NCBI GenBank assembly: GCA_021836665.1
Contig: JAKBHQ010000312.1
Coordinates: forward strand, 1 to 7,617
DNA: 7,617 nt
Source: Thermoplasmata archaeon
Lineage (GTDB): Bacteria > Actinomycetota > Acidimicrobiia > Acidimicrobiales > Acidimicrobiaceae
Direction of reading: 5' to 3'
Positions within the stretch are counted from its first letter, which is position 1, and each line of letters starts with the position of its first letter. The notes beneath the pieces are model-generated. The model made no database searches and was not told the origin of the DNA. It saw only the letters and a list, made by a program, of their open reading frames with translations. Shown piece after piece: positions 6,210-7,617 of the stretch. The position numbers and the translations under genes were made by a program.

Positions 6210-6488
6210 CTAGTACGTCCCGCCAGCCACAGCCGGAAGGATAGATATCCGATCGTCAGTCCCCACTTTTGTCTCTAGCTTTTCCAAATACCGTACATCA
6301 TCGTCATTCAGGTAGACATTTACGAACTTATGCAGCTCACCATCTTCGGTTAGAACTTGGCTTGCAAACTGCGGGTATTTCGATGAAATGGCTTCTAGGA
6401 TCTCTCGGATCGACTCGCCGTTCACTTCTAACGAAGAATTGCCCCCCGCTGAGGGCCTAAGCACCGTTGGTAACCTCACCTGAGTCAT
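6210..6488 (-). CDS. cysO: CysO-type ubiquitin-like sulfur carrier with Gly-Gly-Thr-Tyr tail
   Basis: A small beta-grasp protein (92 residues) of the MoaD/ThiS family that carries sulfur as a C-terminal thiocarboxylate for CysM. Typical features are VRLPTVLRPSAGG (4-16), the VNVYLNDDDVR strand-turn (56-66), DDRISILPAVAGG (78-90) and the Gly89-Gly90 that would be activated by a MoeZ/ThiF-type E1 enzyme, which is not in this window. Unusually, the frame continues for two residues, Thr91-Tyr92, before TAG (codons GGC GGG ACG TAC TAG, complement of 6210-6224). A carrier must end in Gly-Gly to be adenylated, so this looks like a precursor needing proteolysis. Start ATG at 6488, with GGGAGGGG a few bases upstream, the strongest ribosome site in the operon. 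It lies between mec (26-base gap) and cysM (1-base gap). Confidence 0.94.
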   Translation of the reverse strand: MTQVRLPTVLRPSAGGNSSLEVNGESIREILEAISSKYPQFASQVLTEDGELHKFVNVYLNDDDVRYLEKLETKVGTDDRISILPAVAGGTY

Positions 6489-6514
6489 CGACCCCTCCCA
6501 AAACCCGACTAATC

Positions 6515-6925
6515 CTATTGGCTTTTACTACTTTCAACAACAAGAGGTACCTCGGTTATCTTCCCGCCGACTATCTCATATGCTCGGACCTCTGGGATAG
6601 CCCTTTTAAAAGAGACTAGAAAGTAATGCCACGCCGGGTCGGGTAGCTGCGACACATCAGTCGGCGATGGGAATGCCTCGGAGTGCGTATGTGAGTGATA
6701 GACACCGATTATCTCAATTCCAAGCTCTTCTGCAAGGCGATCGGCAAAGAGCATCGCCTTTGGATCGATAGTGTAGATTCGTGCCGAGTTCTCGATATTT
6801 ATCGCCGGCTCCACCCGGGTCACCCTGTTGAGGGTCCCGAGCAGTATCCCACAGGCTTCCAGCGGGTACTTGCGGAGACAGGATGCTACCATCTTCTCAT
6901 AGGCAACTACGTCCATTGTGATCAC
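6515..6925 (-). CDS. mec: Mec-type JAMM zinc metallopeptidase (acts on CysO)
   Basis: A JAB1/MPN zinc peptidase. In M. tuberculosis its homologue (Mec+) cuts CysO-cysteine after Gly-Gly, releasing cysteine and recycling the carrier. From GTG at 6925 the protein has 136 residues. The JAMM signature is complete: Glu23 in PLEACGILLG, then H77-S-H79, seven residues, Ser87, two residues and Asp90 (HSHTHSEAFPSPTD), giving the zinc ligands and catalytic Glu. WHYFLVSF and VRAYEIVGGKITEVPL complete the fold. Start is uncertain: TTG at 6934 abuts the only AGG, GTG at 6925 has that AGG 9 bases upstream, and ATG at 6916 has none. First gene of mec-cysO-cysM, divergent from smpB by only 30 bases or fewer, so its promoter probably lies inside smpB. 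It may also remove the CysO Thr-Tyr tail. Confidence 0.93.
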   Translation of the reverse strand: MITMDVVAYEKMVASCLRKYPLEACGILLGTLNRVTRVEPAINIENSARIYTIDPKAMLFADRLAEELGIEIIGVYHSHTHSEAFPSPTDVSQLPDPAWHYFLVSFKRAIPEVRAYEIVGGKITEVPLVVESSKSQ

Positions 6926-6955
6926 GTTTAGCAACCTAGCCGACTAGAGGTAGAA

Positions 6956-7456
6956 GTGAGTAAGACAAAATCTAAGTCAAAGCCCGTCCCCGAAGGACGA
7001 CCCGTTGCCCAAAACCGCAAAGCCCGCCATGACTACGAAATACTCGACACCTTCGAGGCCGGTATCGCTCTACAAGGGAGCGAAGTCAAGTCGATAAGGT
7101 CAGGCAAAGCACAGATTAGAGACGCATATGCACGAATCGAAGACGGCGAAATATGGGTTCACATGGTGCATATTCCACCTTACGAACAGGCGGTAGGCTT
7201 CGGTGCGCATAATCCCGATCGCCCGAAGAAACTTCTAATGCACAGGATGGAAATCGAAAGGCTCAAGGGTAAATCACAGCAAGGCTCGCTCAGCCTAGTT
7301 CCGCTTTCGATCTACTTCAAAGGGGGCAAGGCAAAAATGGAGTTAGCCCTCGCAAAAGGGAGAAAGACCTACGACAAGAGACACGAACTGGCGGCAAGAG
7401 ACGCCGAAAGGGATCTGAGAAGGGCATCAGCACACTTGGGTATTCAAATACATTGA
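6956..7456 (+). CDS. smpB: SsrA-binding protein SmpB
   Basis: Binds the tRNA-like end of tmRNA, helps alanylation and carries it to stalled ribosomes for trans-translation. The 166-residue length is typical. Seen: a Lys/Ser-rich N-terminus (2-10), NRKARHDYEILDTFEAGIAL (20-39), GSEVKSIR (41-48), RDAYARI (55-61), HIPPYE (72-77), KKLLMHRMEI (91-100), the core strands VPLSIYFKGGKAKMELALAKG (115-135) and the basic KTYDKRHELAARDAERDLRRA tail (137-157), which mimics codon-anticodon contacts in the decoding centre. Start is GTG with AGAGG 5 bases upstream. It is divergent from mec, and its partner RNA gene ssrA begins about 56 bases after its stop, a common functional pairing. Its promoter must overlap the start of mec. 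Confidence 0.97.
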   Translation: MSKTKSKSKPVPEGRPVAQNRKARHDYEILDTFEAGIALQGSEVKSIRSGKAQIRDAYARIEDGEIWVHMVHIPPYEQAVGFGAHNPDRPKKLLMHRMEIERLKGKSQQGSLSLVPLSIYFKGGKAKMELALAKGRKTYDKRHELAARDAERDLRRASAHLGIQIH

Positions 7457-7487
7457 AAGCGACTAGGATTGTGTCCCCGGTATTAGA

Positions 7488-7493
7488 GATACT
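7488..7493 (+). promoter_or_regulatory. possible -10 element for ssrA
   Basis: GATACT lies about 20 bases before the mature tmRNA 5' end, so it would leave a short leader for RNase P to remove. No good -35 box is seen at the right spacing. The element sits inside an inverted repeat, CCCGG (7476-7480) with CCGGG (7497-7501), which might instead mark the end of smpB transcripts. Weak call; ssrA may simply be co-transcribed with smpB. Confidence 0.2.
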
Positions 7494-7512
7494 GATCCGG
7501 GATGCATAGCAC

Positions 7513-7617
7513 GGGGGTGACAGGCTTCGACTTCGGATTTTTGCGGTAGGGGAAGCGAGCCGTGGTTCCCGGAACCACGTAAAAGAGCCGGGGAAAAAAT
7601 AAACGCGAACGATACGT
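7513..7617 (+). ncRNA. ssrA: tmRNA (SsrA), 5' portion, truncated by the window edge
   Basis: Rescues ribosomes stalled on broken mRNA by acting first as tRNA-Ala and then as a template for a degradation tag. The 5' end GGGGGTGACAGGCTTCGAC is the hallmark of the tRNA-like half. Pseudoknot 1 is visible: CGTGGTT (7561-7567) pairs with AACCACG (7573-7579), and its loop CCCGG (7568-7572) pairs with CCGGG (7588-7592). The single-stranded GGGAAAAAATAAAC then leads to a resume codon GCG at 7605, as in E. coli, where an A-rich run and TAGTC precede GCA-AAC-GAC. The tag would begin Ala-Asn-Asp-Thr. The remaining tag, further pseudoknots and the 3' tRNA half lie outside the window. Proximity to smpB supports the call. 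Confidence 0.95.

Noticed and set aside
1..7617. CRISPR array, insertion sequence or prophage attachment site
   Set aside because: No regularly spaced direct repeats, transposase or integrase coding sequence, or tRNA 3' duplication is visible in the window.

Overview
The window most likely comes from an actinobacterium with roughly balanced base composition. Six genes (mec, cysO, cysM, murI, rph, rdgB) appear on one strand in the relative order I recall from the Mycobacterium tuberculosis Rv1334-Rv1341 neighbourhood. The exact class is unknown. The moderate GC content and non-mycobacterial protein sequences suggest a deep-branching or uncultured lineage, such as an Acidimicrobiia-like one, but that is only inference.

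Layout, left to right: a complete tRNA-Leu(UAG) on the plus strand (36-117); a stretch of about 305 bases with no convincing gene; then a tight minus-strand operon murI-rph-rdgB (2610 down to 423) whose genes overlap by 4 bases at each junction (ATGA and GTGA). A 475-base spacer with hairpins and an AT-rich promoter-like patch separates it from a plus-strand TetR-type regulator (3092-3739). After a convergent gap with inverted repeats comes a second minus-strand operon, mec-cysO-cysM (6925 down to 5255), followed 41 bases downstream by a FMN-dependent alpha-hydroxy-acid oxidase (5213-3984). Divergent from mec is smpB (6956-7456), followed by the 5' end of tmRNA (ssrA, from about 7513), which runs off the right edge at the first codons of its tag.

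Functional themes: cysteine synthesis using a protein-bound thiocarboxylate (CysO sulfur carrier, CysM synthase, Mec JAMM peptidase); cell-wall precursor supply (MurI makes D-glutamate); 3' end trimming of tRNA (RNase PH); nucleotide-pool cleaning (RdgB); and ribosome rescue (SmpB with tmRNA). The TetR gene and the oxidase sit between the two conserved blocks and look like lineage-specific additions.

The most interesting point is the C-terminus of CysO. It ends Gly-Gly-Thr-Tyr rather than the bare Gly-Gly needed for adenylation and thiocarboxylate formation, and a JAMM peptidase is encoded just upstream. This suggests CysO is made as a precursor that Mec, or another peptidase, must trim. The oxidase also carries about 30 extra residues between two conserved core motifs.
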